Shown here one piece after another: positions 31,601 through 41,679 of a stretch of 64,000 nucleotides of DNA. Positions within the stretch are counted from its first letter, which is position 1; each line of letters begins with the position of its first letter. The DNA is from Eurosta solidaginis (Eukaryota > Arthropoda > Insecta > Diptera > Tephritidae): positions 358,749,739-358,813,738 of the forward strand of contig NC_090319.1 in assembly GCF_040869045.1 (NCBI RefSeq), written 5' to 3'. The notes under the pieces were generated by a model that saw nothing but the letters and a program-made list of their open reading frames with translations, had not been told where the DNA came from and searched no databases. The position numbers and the translations under genes are program-made.

Positions 31601-34600
31601 TTATTCGTTGCGACTATCGTAAACAATACTTTCACTGCCACAAACTGAACGACATATGAACCATATTGCTATCGTTTTCAGATGCGTTTGCGAGAGTTTT
31701 ATCCGGTTAAATATCGTAAAACGCTCAAATGGGTTATCATTTGTGAGCATTTGGTCCGCTGGGTTGACATACCTGAATACGCATTCAAAATCCCGTACCG
31801 TATCGTTTTTTAAAATATTGACGATATTGGATGTTGTAGTCGCAGGTGTATATCAGTCAAGTTTATTTGCGAATTATCTTTGGTTCAAATAGCTCACTTA
31901 CGCATGCTTTCTTCCCCTGATGAAATATGATTATCAGGTAGTATCTTATTTTGTATGAGATATGAAGAAAAAATCGTGATAATCGTATTCAAAAATGATT
32001 CAAAAATCTCAACCAAAACGATCGAAATATAATAATAATAATAAACCCAACGGATTAATACCCTCCAAAGCCCGCCCAACCGACACGAGGGGCGCATCCG
32101 CATGACGCACGGATTTGTTTTTGTTTTTGCCGAGTTGTTGATAGGCGGAGGTTTGTTAAGCGTCGAGATCTAAAACTGCTCAGCTACAGAATAAAAATCA
32201 TCAGCTGAGTATTATATACATAACAGTAGAAAATTATACATATAGTAAATTGTTAAATAAGTTAAGGATTTAGCATATAAAGATTTTTATTTTTTATTTT
32301 TATTTTTATTTTGTTACGAGTTAAGATAGGATAGGACAGTTTTCCTTATAGTAAAAAGTGAATCCGTTATATCAAATGAATTCGAGTGAGAGTTAAAATC
32401 ATAACACAAACACCGGAAAGGTTCATTTAATTCGAAGTTAGTTCTACACTGCCTCAAAAGAAGAGGTTTGTAATGTCTTGACGCTCGTGATGGGATATTG
32501 AAGTTTACTTCGTTCAAAAGAAAGGGGCTAGAAATTAGTCCATTCAGTAGTTTAGCCATAAATAATACTCCTAGCATTTCTCTACGGCTAGCGAGAGTTG
32601 GAAGATTGATAAGCCTTAACCGACTAGTATAAGGTGGAAGATTATATGCAGAGTCCCAATGAAAATTCCTTAAAGAAAAAAGTAAAAATTGCTTCTGTAT
32701 TGACTCAAGCCTATCTGCATGAACTTGATATCGCGGATTCCAGACTACTGATCCGTATTCTAGTATCGGCCTAACCAATGTGGTAAAAAGGGCTTTGGTT
32801 ACATAAGGGTCACTAAATTCTTTAGACCATCTCTTCACGAATGATAGAACACCTCTAGCCTTATTGGCAGTAGTCATAATATGAAGGTTGAAACTAAGTT
32901 TAGCATCCATCGTAACTCCCAAGTCAACAAAATAATTTACTGATGCAAGACAAAAATTATCAATTACGTAAGAGGCTGCTGGCAAAGATCTCCGAGAGAA
33001 GCACATGAACTTACATTTATTGATGTTCAGCGGCATTGAATTCGCGTTGCACCAAGCAACTAAGCAGTTTAAATCCGCTTGAAGCAATGGACGTTCTTCA
33101 ATAGACTCATAAGACCTAAAAAGTTTTACATCATCAGCATACATTAAAATTTTGGAATATTTTATTATGGTACAAATATCATTAATAAATAGCAAGAACA
33201 GAATTGGACCGAGATGACTGCCCTGTGGGACGCCAGAGGGAACATTAATGACCTCTGAAAGAGTATTTTTAAAAATTACTTGTTGCGTTCTACCGCAGAG
33301 ATAAGAAGATATCCACTGAGTGAGACCTGGTTGGAAACCAAGTCGATCTAGCTTGTGGATAAGCAATGAATGGGAAACTTTGTCAAATGCTTTACTGAAA
33401 TCAGTGTAAATAACATCGGTGTGAAGATTTTCTCTAAATCCATTAGAAACATGCGTTGTGAATTCAAGTAGGTTGGTAATGGTAGATTTGCCTCTACAGA
33501 ATCCATGTTGAGAGTTTGCAATCAATGCAGAAATGGAAAATGTTAGCTGATTAGTAACAATGGCTTTAAACACCTTTGGGATGGCAGACAATTTTGCAAT
33601 TCCTCGATAATTTTCTACACATGACCTACTGCCGTTTTTGTGGAGGGGTATTAGAAAAGATTCCTTCCAAGCAAAAGGAAAAACTCCATGTTTTAGGGAC
33701 ATGTTGAATAAATCAGTTAGGGGCAGATAAATGTGTTCTGCACATCTTTTGAGAAAACATGTGGGAATTAGATCAGGACCGTATTTATAAGATTCCTTCA
33801 AAGAAGTTAAATATGTAAGAACCTCTTCTGGAGATATTGATGGAATATTAATTGCGTTAAGTGAGTCAAGTTCATACGGGTATTCACTAGACAAAGAAAT
33901 TAATTCAGCGGAATAGTTAGATTTGAAAAATTGTGCAAATAAATTAGCAATAACTTGATCGTCGCTAGAGAAATCATCACGGTATTTCATACCAGAAGGA
34001 AAGCTTTTAACCCTACGTTTAGAGTTCACGAAATTATAGAAAGCTTTCGGATTGCAAGTTATTTTCTTTTTCATGGCACAGAGATAGGTATTGTAACACT
34101 TTTTATTTAATTCAAAATATTTATGACGCAATATAGAGTACTTCAAGTAGTCGGAGTGTGACCCCGTCTTCTTGTACAGCTTGAAGGAACGCGTTTTTTT
34201 GTTTTTTAAAGATTTCAGTTCTTTGGTGTACCATATTTGGACTAGCTCAGTGAAAACACGTTTACGCTTAGGTACATTTCTGTCCAGAATAGCGTGAATG
34301 ACGGCGTTGAAGTCAGAAACGTTTTTGTCAATATCTGCACCGTATTTGGGCCAAACTATTGTAGATAAAATTTGGTTGAGTTTATTAAAATTAGCCTTCG
34401 CGAATTCGAATCTAAAACTAGAGTCGGTTTCTGTGGTAGTGCAACTCAGAGAACTTTCTTCCAATTCGTAAACTATTTCCAGCGAAGGATGGTAAGGATC
34501 CTCAGGTACAGTAAGAGGTTCACCCCTCCTAAGAATGGATTTTGAAGTATCATCAACAAATACCAGATCAAGTATCCTCCCGTACATGTTTGGAACTATA

Positions 34601-37600
34601 TTTATCTGTCTTAGGCAAAGTTCAGTTATTTCTGCTAAAAAGTCGATGCTGGAGAATTTTGAAGAAACCGGTACAATACCATGGTCGGATGTGGTCCATG
34701 ATACGTGCGGAAGATTAAAATCACCCAAGACAATTATCGAGTCAATAGGCTTCAACAATGAACTGATATCTTTCAGTAACGAAATATGGTTCATATACAC
34801 CGAGGGATCTGAAGATGGTGGGATATAGCAAATGGCAATATAGGTAAAACCTATTCCCAGCTGGGTTCTAATGCACTTAAATTCCGTAGCTTCAATAACA
34901 GGTAAATTTACCTCAGCGGAAGGTATAGAAGAATGTACCGCGAGCAAAACTCCACCTCCAACTCTGTTCAAGCGGTCATTTCTATATATTTGGTAATCAT
35001 TGCAAAGAATCTCCGAATTAAAAATATGAGGCTTTAACCAAGTTTCAGTAAAAGCGATGATATTGTAATTACAGTTAAATGATCTCAAGTATAGATCAGT
35101 TAGTTTTGTGTTTAGGCCTCTTACATTTTGATAAAATATATTAAGGACAGGTTTAATATTTAGTATTTTGCAGCATTATTGGTTTGAGGAACGGTAGCAA
35201 GATTACGAATATTAACGTTGCGTCTATGCTCGAATTCACGTACAAAAGCTCCGGGTGGCCAAAATGAATTATTCAAAATTGTTTCAAAATGTTGCGCTGA
35301 TACGTCAATCCTAAATGACGAAATGTCTCTAGGATAATTAAAATTAAATTTACGAATAGACACATTTTCAGATTTAAGTTTACTTATGATGTACGACTTC
35401 AGGTCCTCTTCTGTAGTGTCTCTCTCGAATCTGGAGACGAAAATCGACTTTTTAATAGGGACAGTAATCAATCTACCAGCCGGCGGTTCAGATTCCGCAG
35501 AGGGGTTTTGGGGAACTTGGTTCCTTTTTGTGGAGGGTACAGTAGATACAGCTGAATGAGCATTCGATGTCGATGGTTGAACTGCTAAGGGACTCGGAGA
35601 GGACAGATTTATCAATTCAATAGTTGGGGGTGGAAGATCTGGAGGTGAAGGAACTTTGGGATCAGCATCCGTAGTCGGAGCTGGAAGAGAAACATCGATA
35701 GACCTACGATTATTATCCGGAATGTTCACATTTGAATGTTTGAAAGACTTAAATAAGCTTTCATAATGCTTAAACTTCTCGGATAAAGCGGAAATCTCTT
35801 TGCCTATTTCAGAAAATCCATCTCGGGCCTGTTTGAAGACCTTGAAAAGGTCAATTTGGGTAGGCCTACATTTCAAACAAGCCCAACGTACTCCCTTATC
35901 GTTATCGTTAAGTGCGTCAACCACTCGTGCTGATAAACCGGCGCACTTCATATGAGCAAGCCGATAGCAAAGCCAGCATGCCACGAAGGGATGTGATTCA
36001 CTTTTTACTAAGCAGTTAGGATATAAACACGACATTCTTAATAAATTTAAAGAGGATGAGGAAATAAATATATATATATAAATGCTACGGAAAAACCGAG
36101 AATTAATAAAATAGGAAAAGTATGAATATTAATTGAACGATAGCACAACGGGTTATAAGAAAAAATACAACAGTTTGAAAGTAGCTTTTAGAAAGAGATA
36201 TGCTGTATGAGCAGTTTGAGATGCACTGTAATAACACTGAACAAACCGCGCAAACAGCTGTGACACTGAGGAAAGAATGTGCACGCAAAAAATCAAAAAT
36301 AAAAACAAAATTACACTATTAAAAACTGAAGCCTATCAACAGCAACAACACAATGCAAAAATACTCGGCAATTCAACTGCAAATAAATATGTATATATGT
36401 ATGTATATGCAAAATTTATGAAAATTTTAATTTTCAATATTAAAACTTTAAGTAAAAGCAATTGAATTTAAATTTAATTTCTTGATTCAGCATACACAAA
36501 TTATAGCACTTCACCAACTATGTGAACAATAAAACTATATTTAGTAATATTAAAAACTATATTTATTGAAAACACAAGAGCACAGGTAAAAAAATCATCT
36601 ACACAGCTTGACGTTTGCTTTAGAAGTGTTCACGAATATGATCAGAAAATGACCGTGAAAAGCAGTCAAATATTACTCTAAAACAATTAAAAGTTCATTT
36701 CGACAATGATATCAAATATGAATACAAAGTGTTTCGAAAGATGTATGGTACATTTTTCTTAGTCGGGAAAAATCCCGAGTCGCTCCGGTACTTAGAACCG
36801 GCTGCCTTGGGACGACTTTAACGACTTTTTTAACGAAAAATTTAGTAGCCGAAAATACTCTATAAATAAACTTACTGTCGCATAGCCGGGTCGCGCCCAC
36901 GTATAGATGAAACCATCCTGGCACGCTGTTAGGAAGCAATCTTCACGAAATATCAGCGCTGAAAGACGTTCATGCGCAATTTTCTTGCAAATAAGCGGTT
37001 CCAGCAGAGGACATTCATCAAAGCGTGGACACGATGGTGTGCCAATCAATTTCATAGGATCGTAGGACGTCACTACCGCATTTGAAGCTGCACTCAATGA
37101 AGAACTGTGTGAATGTGTTGATGATTTACCCAATTTAAGTGAACCGAAACTATGCGCCGTTGTCGTGCTGTTACCTAAAATGCCACCACCACCACCAATA
37201 ACGCTGCTGCTACTGAAGTCTACAACACCTCCGATACCACCAACATTACCTGATGTACTGCTGCCTGCTCCGCCATATTGCTGGTGATTATGATTGCTAT
37301 TGCCTTGATTGTTGTCCGATTTCAGCACGCTCATACCTTTGCGATGTGTGCGATGCGTCGCAGCAATTTGCGATGCATCAAAGGAACCGGATATTGAGGT
37401 GGTGGTGGTCTTCTTATCAGAGCCGCTGCTCAAAAAACTGAAATTCGACAAACGTTGTGTAAGACTATTGAATGCTGAAACATTTGAATCTGTTGATTTG
37501 GCGGAACTGTTCGAATTTTTGCTATTATAACCGGACGTGGATGTGAATGTAGAAACATTATCCTTGATATTGCCCTCAATGGAGTCCGATTTGGTGGCAC

Positions 37601-39084
37601 TAATGCAGTTGGGAAATTTTATTGAACTACCCACTGTGTTCGTCTTAGTTAAATTGTTCGCTTTGCTATTATTAGTAACATTGGCAGCGCCTGCAGAGCA
37701 GATATCGTCCGGTGGTGTATTGGCATTCGATGATTGCGATGATATGGTGCAATTCGCTGTAGAAAATTTACTTGAGCTGCTATTGCTATTATTCTCAGGA
37801 GCTGCTGTCTCTTTCATTGGGCTGCTCGCATGTTGCGGTGGCGAAAAAGCGCCCGATATATTACCTATGGCTATGGGTCGTATCAGTTTAACGCCATCCG
37901 CATCTATACCACCATTCATATAACTAGTATCATTCAAATTAACGCTATTGACTCGTTGACGCAACGATAATGGATGCCGCAACACATCTTCCGTTATGTC
38001 CCATAAACAAATTTGCGTATCTTGACTCACCGAGCCAAGACGATAGCTAATGGCCAATTTATCTGGTGCTATTGCGGTGGAGGATGAGGCATCCGAACGA
38101 AATGAAGCAGAATGTGGCCGCTGCCGTGGATGATTTGGCGTTGAATTTTTCTCATGCGCACCAACACCACCACAGCTGGGTGAGAAATCAAATCCGTTGC
38201 CTGCGGAATCAGCAGAGAAACGCGCTTCTCTTCCCACACTATATTCATTTAATTGATTTTCATCATCTGAAAAATCACCACCATCCCAATTGGTATATGA
38301 AGTTGTATAAGGATCAAATGCCACAACTGATACCCAGGACCTATGCCCTTGTCCACGTGCTACTACCCGTCGCTCATGCAACGACCATACCGTCACCAGA
38401 TCGTCTTCGCCACCCACAACAATATACTTGCCATCTGGTGACCAACAAACGCATAAGAAACCACCAAAATAGGAACGTGCAATACCCAACAGCTCCATGG
38501 TATCGTAATGAAATACTCGCAGAAAGCCATCCTGCGATACGATAGCTAAATTTGAACCACAAGGCGAAAAGCAAAACTCATTGATGCAACAATTTTCTGT
38601 ATTGAATATCCACTTATAGAGGGGATTGCGTGTTGACTTTGATTTGCAGGTGAGTATTGTATAGCCATCACCCATTTTGAAAGGCTGATAATTGGGCGCT
38701 GTCGGTGTGCAGGGGAGGTCCTCGTTGTATAAATATAGATTTCCAGATGCGTGTGACGCCAGAAATAAATTCGGTGAATTCGGTAACCATTTCAGACATG
38801 TTACTTTGGTTTTATCAATGAGACGCTAAAACAAAAAATAATAAACATAATTAATTTTGAAAAATCGGAAATGAATTTTTATTTTAATAAAATACTTCTT
38901 CATTATATAGTTTTCGTAGTTCACGTGGTTCTGGCTGAGGCGAGACCAGTTGAATTTGTCCTGTGGTGAAACCGACGAGCAGTGGTGCGCCAGTAGGTGT
39001 GGCAGATGTTGCGTTGAAGTCGTGACAGCTTGGATTCGTACCTTTGTAGAATTTTTTATCGATTGGTTTTGTCATTTCTGCACC
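28656..39084 (-). CDS. WDR20: WDR20, WD-repeat protein (USP12/USP46 cofactor), 3' three exons
   Basis: Exons (minus): 39084-38896 (63 codons, KPIDKKFYKG, CHDFN, LLVGFTTGQIQL), 38825-36876 (650 codons), 28718-28656 (QNMQHHLSPSQAAPPGGTVI then stop). All junctions are GT-AG and phase 0. WD-repeat signatures CWSPDGKYIVVGGEDDLVTV, GHRSWVSVVAFDPYTT, GSVSQDTQICLWDITEDVL and LICKKIAHERLSALIF match animal WDR20 (fly CG6420). In animals WDR20 binds and activates the USP12/USP46-UAF1 deubiquitinases. A serine/asparagine/glycine-rich insert (about residues 300-560 of the visible protein) separates the last WD repeat. Introns are 70 bp and 8,157 bp. The N-terminal exon is not visible, so the protein is partial. 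Confidence 0.93.
28970..29435. repeat. Intronic tandem repeat, 110-124-bp unit, four copies
   Basis: ATGAATACTTTTGATGATCA recurs at about 28975, 29085, 29208 and 29332, each followed by CATTTTT[CT][AG]ATCAC and a GGAATCAT phrase. It lies in the long last intron of WDR20. Confidence 0.85.
29436..30237. other. WDR20 intron, no assigned gene
   Basis: An open frame of 78 codons at 29665-29901 (plus) and a 115-codon one on the minus strand have no recognisable domain. The last part (30060-30237) could be a 5' leader with a GTAAGT donor at about 30195 for the DUF4806-like remnant that follows. Confidence 0.4.
30238..31123 (+). pseudogene. Decayed DUF4806-like gene inside the WDR20 intron
   Basis: ATG at 30238 gives MPPKRKEDNIFAMR, but the frame breaks in a GCGAT repeat. 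The next frame reads HVRWIAGEIILDNR to a TGA at 30464-30466. Then come SLRNEIAIIKARICGETHRP, LPISPLSSYEDF, and after an AT-rich insert LLAELAKTCSWRGTDTKKC, then a GTAAGT. A final piece (about 30981-31123) reads FDRVTQTYFQYAAEHAIRTA. The PLSSYEDF...LESLKN and late CSWRG pattern recalls DUF4806 proteins of insects (family recognition, uncertain). Several frameshifts make it a pseudogene. Confidence 0.45.
31124..32282. other. WDR20 intron, AT-rich, no gene seen
   Basis: A 78-codon plus-strand frame at 31656-31892 has no recognised domain. An ATT/AAT run and a CCGCATGACGCACGG stretch lie near 32035-32110. Nothing further is supported. Confidence 0.5.
32314..35175 (-). CDS. LINE-B ORF2 polyprotein: endonuclease + reverse transcriptase
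   Basis: About 953 residues, open throughout. The endonuclease is N-terminal: FYQNVRGLNTK, FTETWL, GGGVLLAVHS, VLGDFNLPHVSW, LDLVFVD, YHPSL. RT follows: YRGIAKLSAIPKVF, QHGFCRGKSTITNL, DFSKAFDKVSHSLL, GVPQGSHLGPILF, catalytic MYADDVKLF, then LGVTMDAKLSFN. These enzymes carry out target-primed reverse transcription. The frame overlaps the end of ORF1 by 16 nt in another phase and has no AUG before the endonuclease motifs, so initiation must be unusual or use a non-AUG codon. Confidence 0.92.
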   Translation of the reverse strand, partial: CCKILNIKPVLNIFYQNVRGLNTKLTDLYLRSFNCNYNIIAFTETWLKPHIFNSEILCNDYQIYRNDRLNRVGGGVLLAVHSSIPSAEVNLPVIEATEFKCIRTQLGIGFTYIAICYIPPSSDPSVYMNHISLLKDISSLLKPIDSIIVLGDFNLPHVSWTTSDHGIVPVSSKFSSIDFLAEITELCLRQINIVPNMYGRILDLVFVDDTSKSILRRGEPLTVPEDPYHPSLEIVYELEESSLSCTTTETDSSFRFEFAKANFNKLNQILSTIVWPKYGADIDKNVSDFNAVIHAILDRNVPKRKRVFTELVQIWYTKELKSLKNKKTRSFKLYKKTGSHSDYLKYSILRHKYFELNKKCYNTYLCAMKKKITCNPKAFYNFVNSKRRVKSFPSGMKYRDDFSSDDQVIANLFAQFFKSNYSAELISLSSEYPYELDSLNAINIPSISPEEVLTYLTSLKESYKYGPDLIPTCFLKRCAEHIYLPLTDLFNMSLKHGVFPFAWKESFLIPLHKNGSRSCVENYRGIAKLSAIPKVFKAIVTNQLTFSISALIANSQHGFCRGKSTITNLLEFTTHVSNGFRENLHTDVIYTDFSKAFDKVSHSLLIHKLDRLGFQPGLTQWISSYLCGRTQQVIFKNTLSEVINVPSGVPQGSHLGPILFLLFINDICTIIKYSKILMYADDVKLFRSYESIEERPLLQADLNCLVAWCNANSMPLNINKCKFMCFSRRSLPAASYVIDNFCLASVNYFVDLGVTMDAKLSFNLHIMTTANKARGVLSFVKRWSKEFSDPYVTKALFTTLVRPILEYGSVVWNPRYQVHADRLESIQKQFLLFSLRNFHWDSAYNLPPYTSRLRLINLPTLASRREMLGVLFMAKLLNGLISSPFLLNEVNFNIPSRASRHYKPLLLRQCRTNFELNEPFRCLCYDFNSHSNSFDITDSLFTIRKTVLSYLNS
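35160..36035 (-). CDS. LINE-B ORF1: PHD-like zinc finger and RRM-like domain
   Basis: 291 residues from ATG 36035. Residues 3-55 form a PHD-like Cys/His finger (CLYPNCL, CWLCYRLAHMKCAG, WACLKC). Residues 60-90 are a short coiled-coil-like stretch. A Pro/Ser-rich linker follows. About 193-275 resemble an RNA-binding fold (KKSIFVSRFERDTTEEDL ... FRIDV). ORF1 proteins of CR1-like elements bind element RNA; a PHD finger is known in some clades. The stop TAA overlaps the ORF2 frame. Confidence 0.85.
   Translation of the reverse strand: MSCLYPNCLVKSESHPFVACWLCYRLAHMKCAGLSARVVDALNDNDKGVRWACLKCRPTQIDLFKVFKQARDGFSEIGKEISALSEKFKHYESLFKSFKHSNVNIPDNNRRSIDVSLPAPTTDADPKVPSPPDLPPPTIELINLSSPSPLAVQPSTSNAHSAVSTVPSTKRNQVPQNPSAESEPPAGRLITVPIKKSIFVSRFERDTTEEDLKSYIISKLKSENVSIRKFNFNYPRDISSFRIDVSAQHFETILNNSFWPPGAFVREFEHRRNVNIRNLATVPQTNNAAKY
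36271..36875. other. WDR20 intron start with a small repeat-like block
   Basis: AT-rich DNA. The block 36755-36830 (GTCGGGAAAAATCCCGAGTC, CCGGTACTTAGAACCGG) contains two short inverted repeats and resembles a 3' end piece I associate with Jockey-type elements, at low confidence. There is no gene. Confidence 0.4.
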
Positions 39085-39455
39085 CTGTGAATGATAACAT
39101 GGAAATACTTGTATAATGCCAATCATTCTGGTAACTTAAAAAAATATTGATGTATTTGATAAACAAAAAGGCACTGCCTAACGGGCGGGACTACTTGGAT
39201 ATTGTCATCAAAATCCTCTACTTAAAAGTATTAGCAAACTCAAGATTCACCAACTTGTTTACATTTACCTATGAATTGGAGGGACTTTGGTTTTTGACAT
39301 AGCAAGCGCATAATTATAATAATAATTTGTAGATTTATACCTCCGGAGAGAGAAATGAGGAGCTATTCCTCCCAAATTTGATGTGCAACTGCTTTCAACC
39401 TATGTTTCGGAGTGTTTGCCAAATCACTGCCGAAAGGTTGCCGTTTTAGATGTTG
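39085..39455. other. WDR20 upstream intron, no gene seen
   Basis: Sequence directly 5' of the first visible WDR20 exon. The acceptor TTCACAG lies at 39085-39091. No further exon was recognised in the rest of the window. Confidence 0.5.
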
Positions 39456-39725
39456 GCGGTCCTTTGCCGGATCCGGTACGTTGCGGTAACAAGCACAATC
39501 AAGATACTAGCCCGACCATCTCGGGAACGATTTAATATGACCACATAGAACCTTCTAGTCCATGCCTCCCCCCACCCCTTGGTTCCATGAGGAACTTGGA
39601 GTCGCCAGAGCCGCGCCTGCTAAATATGTGTATGATACATTCATATTTGTAACAGGATACTTCTCGGGTAGGCGAGGTTGACAATTGGGTTGCGAAATCT
39701 GTAAATCTATAAAGCTTTGTATTGT
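39456..39725 (-). mobile_element. (CAA)n-tailed retroposon, decayed copy
   Basis: Minus-strand copy sharing CTAGCCCGACCATCTCGGGA, CCATGAGGAACTTGG and GGCGAGGTTGACAATTGGGT with 52571-52981. Both the tail and head are lost. Confidence 0.65.
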
Positions 39726-39964
39726 GCTTATCAAGTCCTTGAATTCCTCATTTCCAGACAAAGACTAAACCCTTAGTGCCACTGTTAAAGCAGATACTTT
39801 AGACGACTTGGAATACTTTTGCTAAATAATTTCTATAAGTAAACACACTGATGATGGCACAACGCCGAAACCCGTTTGTCTGGGAAAAAATTTGGCAACG
39901 GATGACGGAAAATCGTTCTAATATTTTTTATTTGACAAAAATCCCATCAACTTCTACCATTTTT

Positions 39965-40777
39965 ATACCCAGCTGTACTTGTAAACACGGTTTTAAAACT
40001 TTGATTGGATAACGGTTCGTTGTACAGGTATAAAGGAATCGAGATAGATATAGACTTACATATATCAAAATCAACAGTATCGAAAAAAAATTTTATTGAG
40101 CCACGTCCGTCCGTCCGCCCGTCCGTCTATCCGTTAACACGATAACTTGAGTAAATATTGAGATATCTTCACCAAATTGTGTACACGAGTTTATCTGTAC
40201 CCAGAATAGATTGGTATTGCCACGCCCACTTTTTATATATATAACATTTTGGAAAACACAAACACCTGATTATTTAGTAAATAATACACCTAGAATGTTG
40301 AAATTTGACGTGTGGACTGATATTGAGAATCTTGATAAAAATTTGAAAAAAAATTTTTTTTTTAAATGGGCCTGGCACCGCCCACTTGTGATAAAATCAA
40401 TTTTACAAATATTATTAATCATAAAGCAAAAATCGTTAAAACTATCGTAACAAAATTCGGCAGAGAGTTTGCCTTTAGTATAGGGAATGCTTTGAAGAAA
40501 AATTAACGAATTCGGTTAAGGACCACGCCCACTTTTATATACAAGATTTTTAGAAGGGTCGTGGACGACTAAAATAAGATATATCTTTGAAAAAAAAAAA
40601 GCTTTATATCAATGGTATTTCATTTCCCAAGTGGATTTATAACAATAAATGGGAAAAACTTCAAATTTTAAAAAATGGGCTTGGCACCGCCCCTTTTATG
40701 ACTAAGCAATTTTCAATGTTTCGGGAGCCATAACTCGAAGAAAAATTTGTTCAGAATAGAACCATATGTATGTATAT
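39965..40777 (-). mobile_element. DINE-1-like element, type 2, truncated by a Gypsy LTR
   Basis: Minus-strand blocks in order: ACCGTTATCC, short GGAC tandem run (GTCC near 40106-40127), GTGGGCGTGGC, GATTATTTAGTAAATAATACA, then GGGCTTGGCACCGCCCC. It stops where TGTAACGC of the Gypsy LTR begins at 40778. Confidence 0.78.
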
Positions 40778-41377
40778 TGTAACGCATTTACTTGCAAATC
40801 CTCTTATTTGCAACCTTCTGCTAAGTTCGAATCACTAAACTGTTGAATAAATAACTCCAATATTTAACAATGCAAAATGGCCTTTATGCTAATGGCCTTT
40901 CGAATCACTAAACTGTTGAATAAATAACTCCAATATTTAACAATGCAAAATGGCCTTTATTAAAGTACTTCACAATAAATAACTCTACTATTGCCCGACA
41001 GATTGCGTGCTAAATCAAAACTGATTTTAGCGCCTCTACATTTGCTGCCTTTTATACTCTCTGATTTCCTCGTTTGCATCTTCTAGGCTCTTCCATTTCC
41101 AGAATCTACTAGTTGGCCATCAGCTATCAAATTTCTCAGCTGTAACTACAATTGCACGATTTTATAGCTTCTCTCATTGCATACTTTCGGGAGTATCTCA
41201 GATATATGCATGTGGTTGTGCCTTGCTCTCAGCTGCCTGTACCTACATATGTGTAGACATAATGATTGATTCGTTTATGTAGATACATAATGATTGATTT
41301 ATGGATGTGCATACTTGTGCTGCTTAGCATCGGCTTAGAGATTGCAGTACCCCTTAGTGTTGCTAATATTCGTAACA
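40778..41377 (-). repeat. Gypsy 3' LTR, 600 bp, with internal duplication
   Basis: It reads (minus) TGTTACGAATATTAGCAACA ... to CGTTACA. A block of roughly 80-90 bp containing ACTAAACTGTTGAATAAATA is duplicated at about 40829-40960. The 5' LTR lacks this duplication, so it arose after insertion. Confidence 0.88.
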
Positions 41378-41390
41378 CTGCCCTCCACCT
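41378..41390 (-). other. Gypsy polypurine tract
   Basis: AGGTGGAGGGCAG on the minus strand directly abuts the 3' LTR, as required for plus-strand DNA priming. Confidence 0.75.
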
Positions 41391-41670
41391 AAGTCTGATC
41401 GTCCCGATTAGACAAATCTCTCGATGTAAACGCTGCTAGCATCTCCAAATGTACCACTCTTCTACTCCGTGGTTTCGCAATGGTTTGTATGCGGTAGATG
41501 GTATCACTGATCTTCTTCGCAACTTTGTACGGGCCTTCCCAACTACACCGAATCTTGGATGGAACAGCTTTCCGCCGGTGAGGGTTGTATAGCAGTACCA
41601 AATCGCCCTCCAAGAAACCTTCCGAATTAAAGTTCTTATCATGCCAGTATTTGATCTTACTACTCATCAC
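41391..41670 (-). pseudogene. Gypsy integrase C-terminal fragment (GPY/F)
   Basis: About 92 residues with EGDLVLLYNPHRR, WEGPYKVAKKISDTIYRIQ and RRVVHLEMLAAF. The GPY/F module is characteristic of Ty3/Gypsy integrases. The catalytic core is missing upstream. A second, frameshifted copy is at 48556-48858 (plus). Confidence 0.85.
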
Positions 41671-41679
41671 CCTGGGCCG

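Larger units (their letters stand above)
32283..36270 (-). mobile_element. LINE-B, apparently full-length CR1-like non-LTR retrotransposon
   Basis: On the minus strand: a leader of about 230 bp, ORF1 (36035-35160), ORF2 (35175-32314), almost no 3' UTR, and an (AAAAT)n tail at about 32313-32283. Both ORFs are free of stops. It sits in antisense-free orientation, that is, the same strand as WDR20, inside its last intron. The exact 5' end is not determined; I saw no convincing target duplication. Confidence 0.9.

Noticed and set aside
34535..34828. Plus-strand frame opposite LINE-B ORF2
   Set aside because: Lies entirely within the antisense of the endonuclease domain.
36792..36875. WDR20 C-terminus as read straight through (VSLFIEYFRLLNF...)
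   Set aside because: A GTAAGT donor at 36875 and an in-phase short exon at 28718 give a better ending.
37253..38545. Plus-strand open frames opposite WDR20
   Set aside because: Mirror frames of a long conserved exon; no independent domain or splice pattern.
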